DNA of 64,000 nt, taken from the NCBI GenBank assembly GCA_023439045.1, contig JAEXOY010000043.1:62001-126000 (forward strand), in the 5' to 3' direction. Position 1 is the first letter of the stretch, and the number at the start of each line of letters is the position of its first letter. This document shows positions 24,882-33,392 of this stretch, piece by piece. The stretch comes from Bacillota bacterium. GTDB taxonomy: Bacteria; Bacillota; Clostridia; Acetivibrionales; DSM-1351. Both the position numbers and the translations under genes were made by a program. The notes beneath the pieces were generated by a model that searched no databases, was not told the origin of the DNA, and was given only the letters and a program-made list of their open reading frames with translations.

Positions 24882-27863
24882 CTATCTAGCGTTGGCATAT
24901 GCCCATTTCTCTATTGCCTTTCCTATTTGTTGTCCAACAGTAACCTGATTTTCATACAATGAAAGCCATTGGTACTCCTCTGGATTGGACATAAACCCGC
25001 CCTCTACTAATACTGCAGGATTCTGTGTCGGAATGCACAGAGATAAGCTTTGCCATCTTGAGCCTTTGTCGTTTCTATTGAGATTATTGACCAAATAATC
25101 TTTAATATAATCAGATGTCGGCTTTGAATTATCCTGTGAATACAGCACCATTAAGCCATAAGATTTCGAAAAATCCGATACATTATCCATTGCATTGTTG
25201 TGAATGGACACCGAAATATCCGGCTTTTCCTTACGTATCATATTGGCTCTATCATTAAGGCTAACTGTTTTATCTGTCGTTCTAGTCATTATAACACTTG
25301 CACCTAACTTCTCAAGGTAAGCCTTTGCATGTAGTGTCATTGACAGATTTATTTGCTTTTCTACAAGTCCTGCTGTTCCAAGAGGACCATATGCACCCGA
25401 TTCAGTCCCTCCATGTCCTGCATCCAGCAAAACAGTAAGTCCAGTAAGTGGTTTACTACCAGTTTTCTGGATTTTAGGTGCATTTTTTAGATTAAATGTA
25501 AAGGTTCCATTTTTGTATTGAGCATAGTATCCATAAAAAGTGCTAGAACTCTTTAGCTTAAAGGTATAAACCATATTAGCACCCGATGCTGAGGCTGTAA
25601 TTTTGGTAAATGGGCTAGAAGTAGGTGCTGTTTTATTTATGGAACTGCCAATTGTATTATACAAGGTCAACTTAAGTATATCGTCCTTTTGGGTAACATC
25701 GTAAACTGTGTTAATGGGCATTTTAAAATCTACGGCAGTGTAGCTATTTCCAGCTGATACAGAAACACTTGATACCTTATTTACACCCAAAGGTTTATCA
25801 TTGACTACCTTTACATCGTTACTGCTTATCCAAACACCACTGCTAAGCAGGTAATAGTTGTTCTGCAAGCCAACAATATTGTCACTGGCCCCATTGATCA
25901 AAGGTGTTAGTCTTGAATGATTTGAAGAAGGTCCAGACCTCGTCGCTACCTCCATGGCACTGGTGTTTACAACAGCATACTTATTATATTTTGCAGATTG
26001 CACGGTAAGTGTGTTGCTTTGTTTGGAAGTAATTTTTTTCCCTTTATACTCCATTACAAATACAGGCTTGCCTAGCGACAGCGTTTTTGCTGTTGTAGTC
26101 ACAGTAGGAAACGTAAACGTACCCTTGTAGGTATTTGTGGGTATAGTTCCCGCTTTAACCGCATTAGTGGCAGATAGATTTACCTTGTAGCCACCAATTT
26201 CAACCCAAACCTTTGCTCCATCTGGCGCAATACATGAGAAATCAATTTTCTGCCCTGTTTTCATAGTCATAGATTGTGTCGGCGAAAACGACCCTGACTT
26301 AAATTGTGGGGTTTTCATATCATACGAACTGTTGCTACTCGATGCAGTTTTGGTAATTTTGAGTATCTTTTTCTCACCCTTATGTTCAAAAGTGAAAGTA
26401 TTTTCGCCTGTACTGAGGGACGCATATGTTGTAAAATAGCCATCTGTTGTGACTTCAAGCTGTTTTCCATTCATAAACAAAGGTTTTTTTGGATCACAGC
26501 TTCCCAAAATACTTACATTTGAAGAAGATGTCTTATACCCACTTGAGGGAGAGTTTATTATCAGCTTTCTATCCTCAGGCACAGTTGAGTCTGGAGAATT
26601 TCCGACAACATATATTCCTCTAAGTTTTTCCTTTATACCTAAAGCGTCCTTCTTTAGCTGGCCATATCCATAATAAATGTTACCGCTTACAGCATTTGTT
26701 GTCCTGTTTAGGGCAATTTGCTTTGGAATCTGTAGTGGGTCCAGCCAGTCAGTTGGAGAAGAATCGTTTATTTTATATGCTGCTTGTCCAGTATAAAGCT
26801 TCACATTAGTACCCTTGCAAACATCTGTCCACCATTGTAAAACCTTTTGGTAATCTGCTATATCATTGCCAATATTCCAGTATATCTGAGGTGCGATATA
26901 ATCTAAGTATCCTTCTTTGACCCATTTTCTAGAATCAGCGTATTGATCATAATATGAAGAAAGGTTACCCCTTGCTGTATCTGAGCCATCTGAGTTAACA
27001 TATTTGCTAGCCCATAGACCAAATGGGGAAACTCCAAACTGTACCTGTGGTTTAATAGACTTTACAGTGTCATATGTACCTTTAATTAGGTTATTTATGT
27101 TATTTCTTCTCCACTCACCTTTATCATTAAAGCTTCCTTTATACTTAGAATAGGATGCGTTATCATCAAAATCCTTACTGCCTGTTTTTTGAGGATAAAA
27201 ATAATCATCAAAATGTATACCATCAATATCATAATTTTTTACTATCTCTGCAACTCCATCGGTTACAAGCTTGATTACTTCTGGATAACCAGGATCCAGA
27301 TACATCTGACCATTAGGAGCGGAAACTGCTGCATAAGACATTTTCTTGACAGGATGTTTATCACTTAGCTTACTTATATCCTTGGTAGGACTTTGCGTTG
27401 AACCCATTGTAAGCCTGAGTGGATTTATCCATGCATGGATTTGTATGCCTTTTTTATGTCCTTCAGTTATTATGTAAGAGAGCGGGTCAAAATCCTTATC
27501 ATTTGCCTTTCCTTGTTGCCCCGTCAAGTAAGAAGAGGTGGGGAAGATTGAGGACTTATATAGAGCATCTCCCGTTGGCCTGACTTGAAAAAAAATAGCA
27601 TTTAAGCCCATATACTCAGCATTGTTTAGTATTTCATCTAGCTCTTTCTTTTGTTGGTCAGCTGTCAATCCAGGTTTAGAAGGAAAGTCATTGTTATATA
27701 CAGATGCTATCCAAACTCCCCTCAATTCTTCTAATTGCAAAACTTCTGGCGTAATTCCCGAAGTGCCAGTCCAATTATCACTACTTAGAACCTCTACTCC
27801 TAAAACAGGAAATGTCATCAACACCGCCAACAAAATGCATAATGCACTAATTTTTCTTTTCAT
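24882..27863 (-). CDS. Exported GHL10 glycoside-hydrolase-like / N-acetylmuramoyl-L-alanine amidase fusion
   Basis: A 993-residue secreted wall protein. After a signal peptide (KRKISALCILLAVLMTFPVLG) comes a GHL10/DUF187-type TIM barrel (about 45-410; ELRGVWIASVYNNDFPS, IHAWINPLRLT, YDIDGIHFDDYFYP with its acidic residues). A central stretch of beta-rich domains follows (about 420-800), including an SH3-like piece (MEVATRSGPSSNHSRL). The C-terminus is an amidase_3 domain (about 805-990): LDAGHGGTESGA, Glu of LVEKQINL and SVSIHNN give the zinc site. It likely cleaves peptidoglycan at both sugar and stem-peptide linkages, though sugar cleavage by GHL10 is inferred. Start: ATG 27863 stands 4 bases after GGGGGG. 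Confidence 0.92.
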   Translation of the reverse strand: MKRKISALCILLAVLMTFPVLGVEVLSSDNWTGTSGITPEVLQLEELRGVWIASVYNNDFPSKPGLTADQQKKELDEILNNAEYMGLNAIFFQVRPTGDALYKSSIFPTSSYLTGQQGKANDKDFDPLSYIITEGHKKGIQIHAWINPLRLTMGSTQSPTKDISKLSDKHPVKKMSYAAVSAPNGQMYLDPGYPEVIKLVTDGVAEIVKNYDIDGIHFDDYFYPQKTGSKDFDDNASYSKYKGSFNDKGEWRRNNINNLIKGTYDTVKSIKPQVQFGVSPFGLWASKYVNSDGSDTARGNLSSYYDQYADSRKWVKEGYLDYIAPQIYWNIGNDIADYQKVLQWWTDVCKGTNVKLYTGQAAYKINDSSPTDWLDPLQIPKQIALNRTTNAVSGNIYYGYGQLKKDALGIKEKLRGIYVVGNSPDSTVPEDRKLIINSPSSGYKTSSSNVSILGSCDPKKPLFMNGKQLEVTTDGYFTTYASLSTGENTFTFEHKGEKKILKITKTASSSNSSYDMKTPQFKSGSFSPTQSMTMKTGQKIDFSCIAPDGAKVWVEIGGYKVNLSATNAVKAGTIPTNTYKGTFTFPTVTTTAKTLSLGKPVFVMEYKGKKITSKQSNTLTVQSAKYNKYAVVNTSAMEVATRSGPSSNHSRLTPLINGASDNIVGLQNNYYLLSSGVWISSNDVKVVNDKPLGVNKVSSVSVSAGNSYTAVDFKMPINTVYDVTQKDDILKLTLYNTIGSSINKTAPTSSPFTKITASASGANMVYTFKLKSSSTFYGYYAQYKNGTFTFNLKNAPKIQKTGSKPLTGLTVLLDAGHGGTESGAYGPLGTAGLVEKQINLSMTLHAKAYLEKLGASVIMTRTTDKTVSLNDRANMIRKEKPDISVSIHNNAMDNVSDFSKSYGLMVLYSQDNSKPTSDYIKDYLVNNLNRNDKGSRWQSLSLCIPTQNPAVLVEGGFMSNPEEYQWLSLYENQVTVGQQIGKAIEKWAYANAR

Positions 27864-27880
27864 CATGCCCCCCATAACAT

Positions 27881-27914
27881 ATTTAAAATAAGTAAGTATA
27901 TACTTATTTTAAAT
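27881..27914. promoter_or_regulatory. 34-bp palindrome before the wall-protein gene
   Basis: ATTTAAAATAAGTA (27881-27894) is repeated inverted at 27901-27914, perfect over 14 bp with a 6-base centre. It lies 18 bases before the start, over the likely promoter or ribosome-site region, so an operator or mRNA hairpin is possible. Confidence 0.6.
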
Positions 27915-28000
27915 AATTCGACATGGGTTAACAACAATTGGCAGCATTATTTAATATATTTTTAATATATAGGTGCAAAAAATGATTACCCTAAGCAAAG

Positions 28001-28052
28001 GCCGTTAACTATCCCACAGAATTAATAACGCTGGATAGCTAACGGCTATTTT
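28001..28052. terminator. Terminator-like hairpin after the helicase gene
   Basis: GCCGTTAACTATCC (28001-28014) pairs with GGATAGCTAACGGC (28033-28046), one mismatch, loop of 18. The T-run is better on the plus strand (TATTTTTA) than on the minus strand (CCTTTGC). Confidence 0.6.
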
Positions 28053-28110
28053 TACACATTTTTACTATGTTTACATTTTAAATTACCTAACACACTTGAG
28101 TTTATTACTC

Positions 28111-29703
28111 TTACTTTGGTTTGCTTGACTTGTTTACCTTGCTAAATCTACTTGCGGGTTTGGCACTTCTTGGGCCACTTGCGGTGCTTAGCTTGCTGTC
28201 CTTGCTAAATCTACTTGCGGGCTTGGCACTCCTTGGGCCATTTGCTGTGCTTGACTTGTTTACCTTGCTAAATCTACTTGCGGGTTTGGCACTTCTTGGG
28301 CCACTTGCGGTGCTTGGCTTGCTGTCCTTGCTAAATCTACTTGCGGTATTTGCACTCCTTGGGCCACTTGCGGTGCTTGGCTTGCTGTCCTTGCTAAATC
28401 TACTTGCGGGCTTGGCACTTCTTGGTTTGCTAGAAGCTTTAGGCTTGCTTGTCTTACTCTTTAGTGGCTTGTAATCCTCTTCATTATCTTCTTTACTCAC
28501 TAGCTCAGTTGTATTTTTTGCAACGTTGTTTTTAGAAGTACTTATTTTTGAAGAACTTTTCCTACCCTCAACAATCTCACCACAATACATTTCCTTATTC
28601 TCTATATTAATGCCCAGCTGTTTTTCAAATGTCTTAAGAAATTTTAGCTCTCTCTCAGTAACTATTGAAATAGCAGTACCTTGACCACCAACTCTGGCTG
28701 CTCTGCCTGCACGATGAACATATGCTTTAATATCCTCAGGAATATTTATGTTGAAAACATGAGTTACTCCCTCGATATGCAATCCTCTTGCTGCAATATC
28801 CGATGCTACCAACAACTGTGTTTTTCCTGTAATAAAGCCCTCCATAGCTTTTTTTCGATCAGACTTCTGACTGGTGCCATGTATTCCTACAGCGTCAATA
28901 CCTTTATATTGTAATTTTGAGGTAAATATCTCTATTTCATTTCCTTGATTGCTCAAAAAAGCAATTGCCTTTTTGGGCTCAAGAATTCTTATTAGCTTTC
29001 TCAACACATCTATTTTATCTCTCTGCTCCGCCAAGAAGTACATGTGAGATATGTTATCGGGTATAGCCATCTTCTCTTCAATACGAATAACAAGCGGTTC
29101 TTTCATCAATTCCTTGATGTCATTCTCAAGCTGCTGAGGGATAGTAGCAGAAAAAGCGAGTAGCTGGCGTTCCTTTAATGTGGCTTTTACTATAGCTTTT
29201 ACAAACTCTGAATTACTTTTATCCATAAGCCTGTCAGCTTCGTCTATAATTATTGTCTTTATTGTATGAGCAGCTATTTTTTTCTTTTGAATTAACTCTA
29301 GTATTCTTCCGGGCGTACCAACTATTATATTAGGTTTTGTTTTTAATTTTTCAACCTGTCTGTCGATATTGACATTACCAATAATAGGTGTACCCGTAAG
29401 GTTGATGGCAGAATTTTTAGTAAGCCTTTCAATCTGCTTTAGAATTTGCATAGTAAGCTCATGTGTTGGGCAGAGAATAATAGCCTGCATTTCCTTTGTA
29501 TCGGGCTTTAGCTTGTGGTATAAAGGCAACAAGTAAGCCAGTGTTTTACCTGTTCCTGTTCCAGATTGAGCAATAATATCTTTATTCAATAGTGCTTCAG
29601 GAATTGCTTTGTATTGTATATCAGTAGGTGTAGTAATATTCTCCTTTTTAAGTGCAGCCACCAATTCTGGCTTGAGCGCTAATTCATTAAAATTTTCTGG
29701 CAT
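28111..29703 (-). CDS. DEAD-box RNA helicase with basic repeat tail
   Basis: The 530-residue protein has the whole helicase core: Q motif (NFNELALKPELVAALKK), motif I AQSGTGTGKT, Ib/GG, motif II DEAD, motif III SAT, and motif VI as HRAGRAARVG in place of the usual HRxGRxGR. It unwinds short RNA helices, probably in ribosome assembly or cold response. From about residue 390 a Lys/Ser/Arg-rich tail carries five 21-residue repeats (PRSAKPASRFSKDSKPSTAS), likely unfolded and RNA-binding. The gene stands alone; the 440 bp before it holds a 51-bp tandem duplication. Confidence 0.95.
   Translation of the reverse strand: MPENFNELALKPELVAALKKENITTPTDIQYKAIPEALLNKDIIAQSGTGTGKTLAYLLPLYHKLKPDTKEMQAIILCPTHELTMQILKQIERLTKNSAINLTGTPIIGNVNIDRQVEKLKTKPNIIVGTPGRILELIQKKKIAAHTIKTIIIDEADRLMDKSNSEFVKAIVKATLKERQLLAFSATIPQQLENDIKELMKEPLVIRIEEKMAIPDNISHMYFLAEQRDKIDVLRKLIRILEPKKAIAFLSNQGNEIEIFTSKLQYKGIDAVGIHGTSQKSDRKKAMEGFITGKTQLLVASDIAARGLHIEGVTHVFNINIPEDIKAYVHRAGRAARVGGQGTAISIVTERELKFLKTFEKQLGINIENKEMYCGEIVEGRKSSSKISTSKNNVAKNTTELVSKEDNEEDYKPLKSKTSKPKASSKPRSAKPASRFSKDSKPSTASGPRSANTASRFSKDSKPSTASGPRSAKPASRFSKVNKSSTANGPRSAKPASRFSKDSKLSTASGPRSAKPASRFSKVNKSSKPK
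28121..28435 (-). repeat. 63-bp tandem repeat coding the helicase tail
   Basis: The marker GCTAAATCTACTTGCGG recurs at 28141, 28204, 28267, 28330 and 28393, exactly 63 bp apart, giving five 21-codon units with few differences. Confidence 0.95.
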
Positions 29704-29778
29704 TGTTTTCTCCTTATCATTTCAACATAGTATGTAATTTCATTAGTATTAATATCTTAACGTATTAAACATTCATAA

Positions 29779-29880
29779 TGTATTAATATTTCGAGGTTTT
29801 AGTCATTCGTGCTGTATTAGTACTATTGATGTATTAATATTTCGAGGTTTTAGTCACTCGAGCTGTATTAGTACTCTTGA
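29779..29880. repeat. Intergenic 51-bp tandem duplication
   Basis: Two adjacent 51-bp copies (29779-29829 and 29830-29880) differ at about three sites and contain the palindromic bits TATTAATA and GTATTAGTAC. A degenerate third start follows. It lies upstream of the helicase gene in a 440-bp spacer that otherwise holds only AT-rich sequence, a small CCAGC-TTC-GCTGG hairpin at 30039 and the aldolase terminator. Confidence 0.8.
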
Positions 29881-30063
29881 TATATTAATAACCTTGATGT
29901 ATTTACATTCTATATTTTTAAATGGCATATTACAAGGGGCTTACTCCAATAAATGAATCATCCATGACTGCCCTCATACTGAATACACTTTGTTTATGCT
30001 AATTAATTACGTGAGTTAAACCTACACTGGCAAGTGTGCCCAGCTTCGCTGGACGTACGCATG

Positions 30064-30114
30064 AAAAGGGAGCCTCGCAAAGCTACTTTCAATAGCTATT
30101 GCGACAGCCCCCTC
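30064..30114 (-). terminator. Terminator after fba
   Basis: Minus strand: a long GC-rich stem (GGGGGCTGTCGCAATAGCTA against TAGCTTTGCGAGGCTCCC, with small bulges) followed by TTTTC, 30 bases after the aldolase stop. Confidence 0.8.
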
Positions 30115-30143
30115 TTTAGATAAAATATTTTATTTACTATTAA

Positions 30144-31079
30144 TTAAGCCTTGCCGTTGCATCCAAGAACGTTAACGAGCTTATCCTTAACAAGTTCCTT
30201 TATTGCAGCTCTAGCTGGTGAAAGGTATTGTCTTGGGTCAAAGTGTGATGGATTTTCAGCAAAATACTTTCTGATTGAACCAGTCATAGCAAGTCTCAAG
30301 TCTGAGTCAATGTTGATCTTACAAACAGCCATTGAAGCAGCCTTTCTAAGCATATCTTCAGGAATACCAATAGCATCTGGCATTTTTCCGCCATTGCTGT
30401 TGATCATTTCAACATACTTAGGAATTACTGATGATGCTCCGTGAAGAACTATTGGGAAGTTAGGAAGTCTAGCTTCGATCTTTTCCAATATGTCAAACCT
30501 GAGCTGTGGGTTCTGTCCAGGCTTAAACTTGTATGCACCATGGCTTGTTCCTATAGCGATAGCAAGTGAATCAACGCCTGTCTTAGAAACGAATTCCTCA
30601 ACCTGAGCTGGATCTGTGTAAGCAGCATCTGCTTCTGATACATTAACAGCATCTTCAATACCAGCAAGTCTTCCTAATTCGCCTTCTACAACTACTCCTC
30701 TTTCATGAGCGTATTCAACAACCTTCTTTGTAAGAGCGATGTTATCTTCGAATGAGTGATGTGAACCATCAATCATAACTGAAGTAAATCCGCCATCAAT
30801 ACATGACTTACAAAGCTCAAAAGTATCACCATGATCAAGATGGAGACAGATTGGAAGATTAGTCTCTATAATAGCAGCCTCAACCAATTTCATAAGATAA
30901 GTATGGTTAGCATACTTTCTAGCTCCTGAAGATACTTGAAGAATTAGTGGAGCATTAACTTCCTTTGCTGCTTCGGTAATACCCTGAACGATTTCCATGT
31001 TGTTAACATTGAAAGCACCTATAGCATAACCGCCTTCATAGGCTTTTTTGAACATTTCTGTTGAAGTAACTAATGCCAT
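30144..31079 (-). CDS. fba: Fructose-bisphosphate aldolase, class II
   Basis: This glycolytic enzyme splits fructose-1,6-bisphosphate with a zinc ion. The 311-residue protein carries the class II marks: HLDHGDTFELCKSCIDGGFTS with the metal-binding and catalytic acids, GELGRLAGIEDA, IGTSHGAYKF and VLHGASS. The codon choice is strongly biased as in highly expressed genes. AAAGGAG lies 11 bases before the ATG. It is divergent from the PPi-phosphofructokinase gene and shares its 380-bp control region, so the two neighbouring glycolytic steps sit together. Confidence 0.97.
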   Translation of the reverse strand: MALVTSTEMFKKAYEGGYAIGAFNVNNMEIVQGITEAAKEVNAPLILQVSSGARKYANHTYLMKLVEAAIIETNLPICLHLDHGDTFELCKSCIDGGFTSVMIDGSHHSFEDNIALTKKVVEYAHERGVVVEGELGRLAGIEDAVNVSEADAAYTDPAQVEEFVSKTGVDSLAIAIGTSHGAYKFKPGQNPQLRFDILEKIEARLPNFPIVLHGASSVIPKYVEMINSNGGKMPDAIGIPEDMLRKAASMAVCKINIDSDLRLAMTGSIRKYFAENPSHFDPRQYLSPARAAIKELVKDKLVNVLGCNGKA

Positions 31080-31254
31080 TTTTATGCACTCCTTTTTAAA
31101 TATAATTTTACCTGTGTATTTGCATTCTTGCTTATCATATAAGAAATCTGTTAAGCAAAATAAGGTAATTCAAAATTACGCCATTATTATTGTATTAAAA
31201 AAGGAATCTAAAATCAAGATATCAATGATAATTTTTTGACAAATAACTTAAAAG

Positions 31255-31288
31255 TTGAATTGCATTTTAAAACCTCTTATGCTATATT
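31255..31288 (+). promoter_or_regulatory. Promoter region of the PPi-phosphofructokinase gene
   Basis: Two overlapping sigma-A-like pairs can be drawn, each with a 17-bp spacer: TTGAAT (31255) with TATGCT (31278), and TTGCAT (31260) with TATATT (31283). Either gives a leader of about 165 bases. The rest of the 380-bp divergent spacer is AT-rich and no riboswitch was recognised. Confidence 0.5.
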
Positions 31289-31459
31289 AAAGTGTGATTG
31301 TATTCGTATTTTATAAAGGAATAGATTTTGTTAAATACGTACATCATGCATATGTTAAGTCTGTATCTTTCATATGTTACACAATTTATAAGGTAAGGTT
31401 TTTTGAGCTTTATCTTGTATAATAAATTTTTATTAATGAATATTTAGGAGGTAACTAAA

Positions 31460-32707
31460 ATGGCAGTATTAAAGGGTGCCTGCATATTTGGACAGTCAGG
31501 CGGACCAACTTCAGTTATTAACGCTAGCGCATGTGGCGTATTCCAAGAAGCATTAAAGCAGGACTGCATTACAGCAGTTTATGGTGCAGCTCATGGTATC
31601 AAGGGTATACTTGATGAAAAATTTTATGATATGAGCAAAGAAGATGCTTATGAGTTAGAATTATTAAAGACTACTCCTTCATCAGCTTTGGGTTCAGTTC
31701 GTTACAAGCTAAAGGCTGCCGATGTTGATGATACTGATTACAAGAGACTTCTTGAAGTATTTAAGAAGTATGACATCAGATATTTCTTCTACAATGGTGG
31801 TAATGACTCAATGGATACTTGTAACAAGATAAGCAAGTACATGCTTGCAAATGGTTACGAGTGTCGTGTAATGGGTGTTCCAAAGACTATTGATAATGAC
31901 CTTTTCGGAACAGACCACTGCCCAGGTTATTCAAGCGCAGCTAAGTACATTGCTACTTCAACTATGGAAGTTTACCATGATGCTAGAGTTTATAACACTG
32001 GTATGATCACTATTTTGGAAGTTATGGGAAGAAACGCTGGTTGGTTAACTGCTGCAACAGCTTTGGCTGCTTACAAGGGACAGGGACCAGATCTTATTTA
32101 CCTCCCAGAAATAGATTTTGATATGGATAAGTTCTTAGAAGATTGTACTGCTATCTACAAGAAGAACGGCAACTGTATAGTAGCTGTATCAGAAGGTATC
32201 AAGGATAAGGATGGCAAGTACATTTCAGAATACGGTTCAAACTTAGCACAGCAGAAAGATTCATTCGGCCATGCACAGTTAGGTGGATTGGCTGCTACTC
32301 TTGCTGCTATAGTAAAAGAAAAGACTGGTGCAAAGGTTCGTGGTATCGAATTCAGCTTGCTACAGAGATGTGCTGCTCACTGCGGATCAGCTCATGATGT
32401 AAATGAATCCTACATGTCAGGTCAAATGGCTGTAAGATATGCAGTTGAAGGTATGACTGACAAGATGGTTGGCTTCAAGAGAGCTGAAGGCCCAGAATAC
32501 AAGTGCGAAATTCAGTTACTCGACTTAAATGATGTTGCTAATACTGAGAAGAAGATTCCAAGAGAATGGATCAACGAAGCAGGTAACGGCCTCAATCAGC
32601 AGTTCATTGACTACGCTTTGCCACTAATCCAGGGTGATTCACAGCCTCCAAAGGAAGACGGTCTCCCAAGATTTGCAAAGCTAAAGAAGGTTCTTGCAAC
32701 TAAGTAA
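31460..32707 (+). CDS. pfp: Pyrophosphate-dependent 6-phosphofructokinase
   Basis: The 415-residue enzyme phosphorylates fructose-6-phosphate. It belongs to the group whose nucleotide loop reads GGNDS (113-117) with Asp116 in place of the ATP-enzyme glycine, and PKTIDND (141-147) with Lys142; both are the accepted marks of pyrophosphate use. MGRNAGWLTA is the usual substrate motif. Codons are strongly biased toward high expression (AAG, CCA, GGT). AGGAGG precedes the ATG by 7 bases. PPi-linked glycolysis is typical for cellulolytic clostridia. ATP use cannot be fully ruled out from sequence. Confidence 0.95.
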   Translation: MAVLKGACIFGQSGGPTSVINASACGVFQEALKQDCITAVYGAAHGIKGILDEKFYDMSKEDAYELELLKTTPSSALGSVRYKLKAADVDDTDYKRLLEVFKKYDIRYFFYNGGNDSMDTCNKISKYMLANGYECRVMGVPKTIDNDLFGTDHCPGYSSAAKYIATSTMEVYHDARVYNTGMITILEVMGRNAGWLTAATALAAYKGQGPDLIYLPEIDFDMDKFLEDCTAIYKKNGNCIVAVSEGIKDKDGKYISEYGSNLAQQKDSFGHAQLGGLAATLAAIVKEKTGAKVRGIEFSLLQRCAAHCGSAHDVNESYMSGQMAVRYAVEGMTDKMVGFKRAEGPEYKCEIQLLDLNDVANTEKKIPREWINEAGNGLNQQFIDYALPLIQGDSQPPKEDGLPRFAKLKKVLATK

Positions 32708-32723
32708 TAATAAATTTTATATA

Positions 32724-32757
32724 GAAGTCCCGATGACACTAAGTTATCGGGACTTTT
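32724..32757 (+). terminator. Terminator after PPi-phosphofructokinase
   Basis: AAGTCCCGAT / ATCGGGACTT, 10-bp perfect stem with TTTTC tail. Confidence 0.9.
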
Positions 32758-32770
32758 CATTACTTCTTCA

Positions 32771-32801
32771 AAATAAAAAAGACCTCTAAAAATAAGAGGT
32801 C
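32771..32801 (-). terminator. Terminator after the ECF gene / aspartokinase operon
   Basis: Minus strand: GACCTCT / AGAGGTC stem, short loop, then TTTTTTATTTT. Confidence 0.85.
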
Positions 32802-32847
32802 GAAAATTGTTCAGATATTTACTAATTACCCATGAATTTACCCATTC

Positions 32848-33381
32848 CTAATTAAGCTTTTGCTTAATGGGTGTTTTCCCTAGTATTGTAACAAGCACAA
32901 ATGCAATCACTGCACTTGCTGCTCCCTGAATGGCATTGCCTGGGGCTTCAGCAACAATCGCTGTCACAGCCAGTGTTTCATCAATAAGTCGCAGTAAACT
33001 CATTTCTAGTATAAAATATCCGGCTACAATGATAACTGCCCCTGTTACAACTGCTATAAGCTTACGTAGTATGCCCTTTTTGTCGCTTCCAGAGTTGTCA
33101 GCAATTAAACCAACCACATATCCCTCTATTCCTTTAACCAAAAAAGTAATTGGAACAAAAAACAGAATCCCGGATGCTAGGTCTGCAAGTGCAGCCCCTA
33201 TAGCACCTGCTATCATCCCGGTTCTTCTACCTACCAATATAGCCGCCATCATAATAATAGCATCGCCCAAATTAAAGTAGGCACCAGGTATAGGGCTGGG
33301 TATTCTTATCAGAACTGTAACCAAGAAAACCAAGGCAATCATCAAGGCGTTAATTACAAGTCGTTTTGTAGAAATCTTCAT
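32848..33381 (-). CDS. ECF transporter substrate-binding (S) component
   Basis: A 177-residue, six-helix membrane protein. The block PGAYFNLGDAIIMMAAILVG with GAIGAALADLASG and LVKGIEGYVVGL is typical of vitamin-type ECF S components (PF07155-like). It needs the shared EcfAA'T module, not found here. It starts 11 bases after aspartokinase in the threonine operon. Threonine synthase needs pyridoxal phosphate, so a B6-related substrate is conceivable, but this is only contextual inference. Confidence 0.85.
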   Translation of the reverse strand: MKISTKRLVINALMIALVFLVTVLIRIPSPIPGAYFNLGDAIIMMAAILVGRRTGMIAGAIGAALADLASGILFFVPITFLVKGIEGYVVGLIADNSGSDKKGILRKLIAVVTGAVIIVAGYFILEMSLLRLIDETLAVTAIVAEAPGNAIQGAASAVIAFVLVTILGKTPIKQKLN

Positions 33382-33392
33382 CAGTATCTCTC

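Noticed and set aside
28121..28474. Plus-strand frame of Leu/Ala repeats resembling membrane helices
   Set aside because: Antisense of the helicase tail repeat; no start signal.
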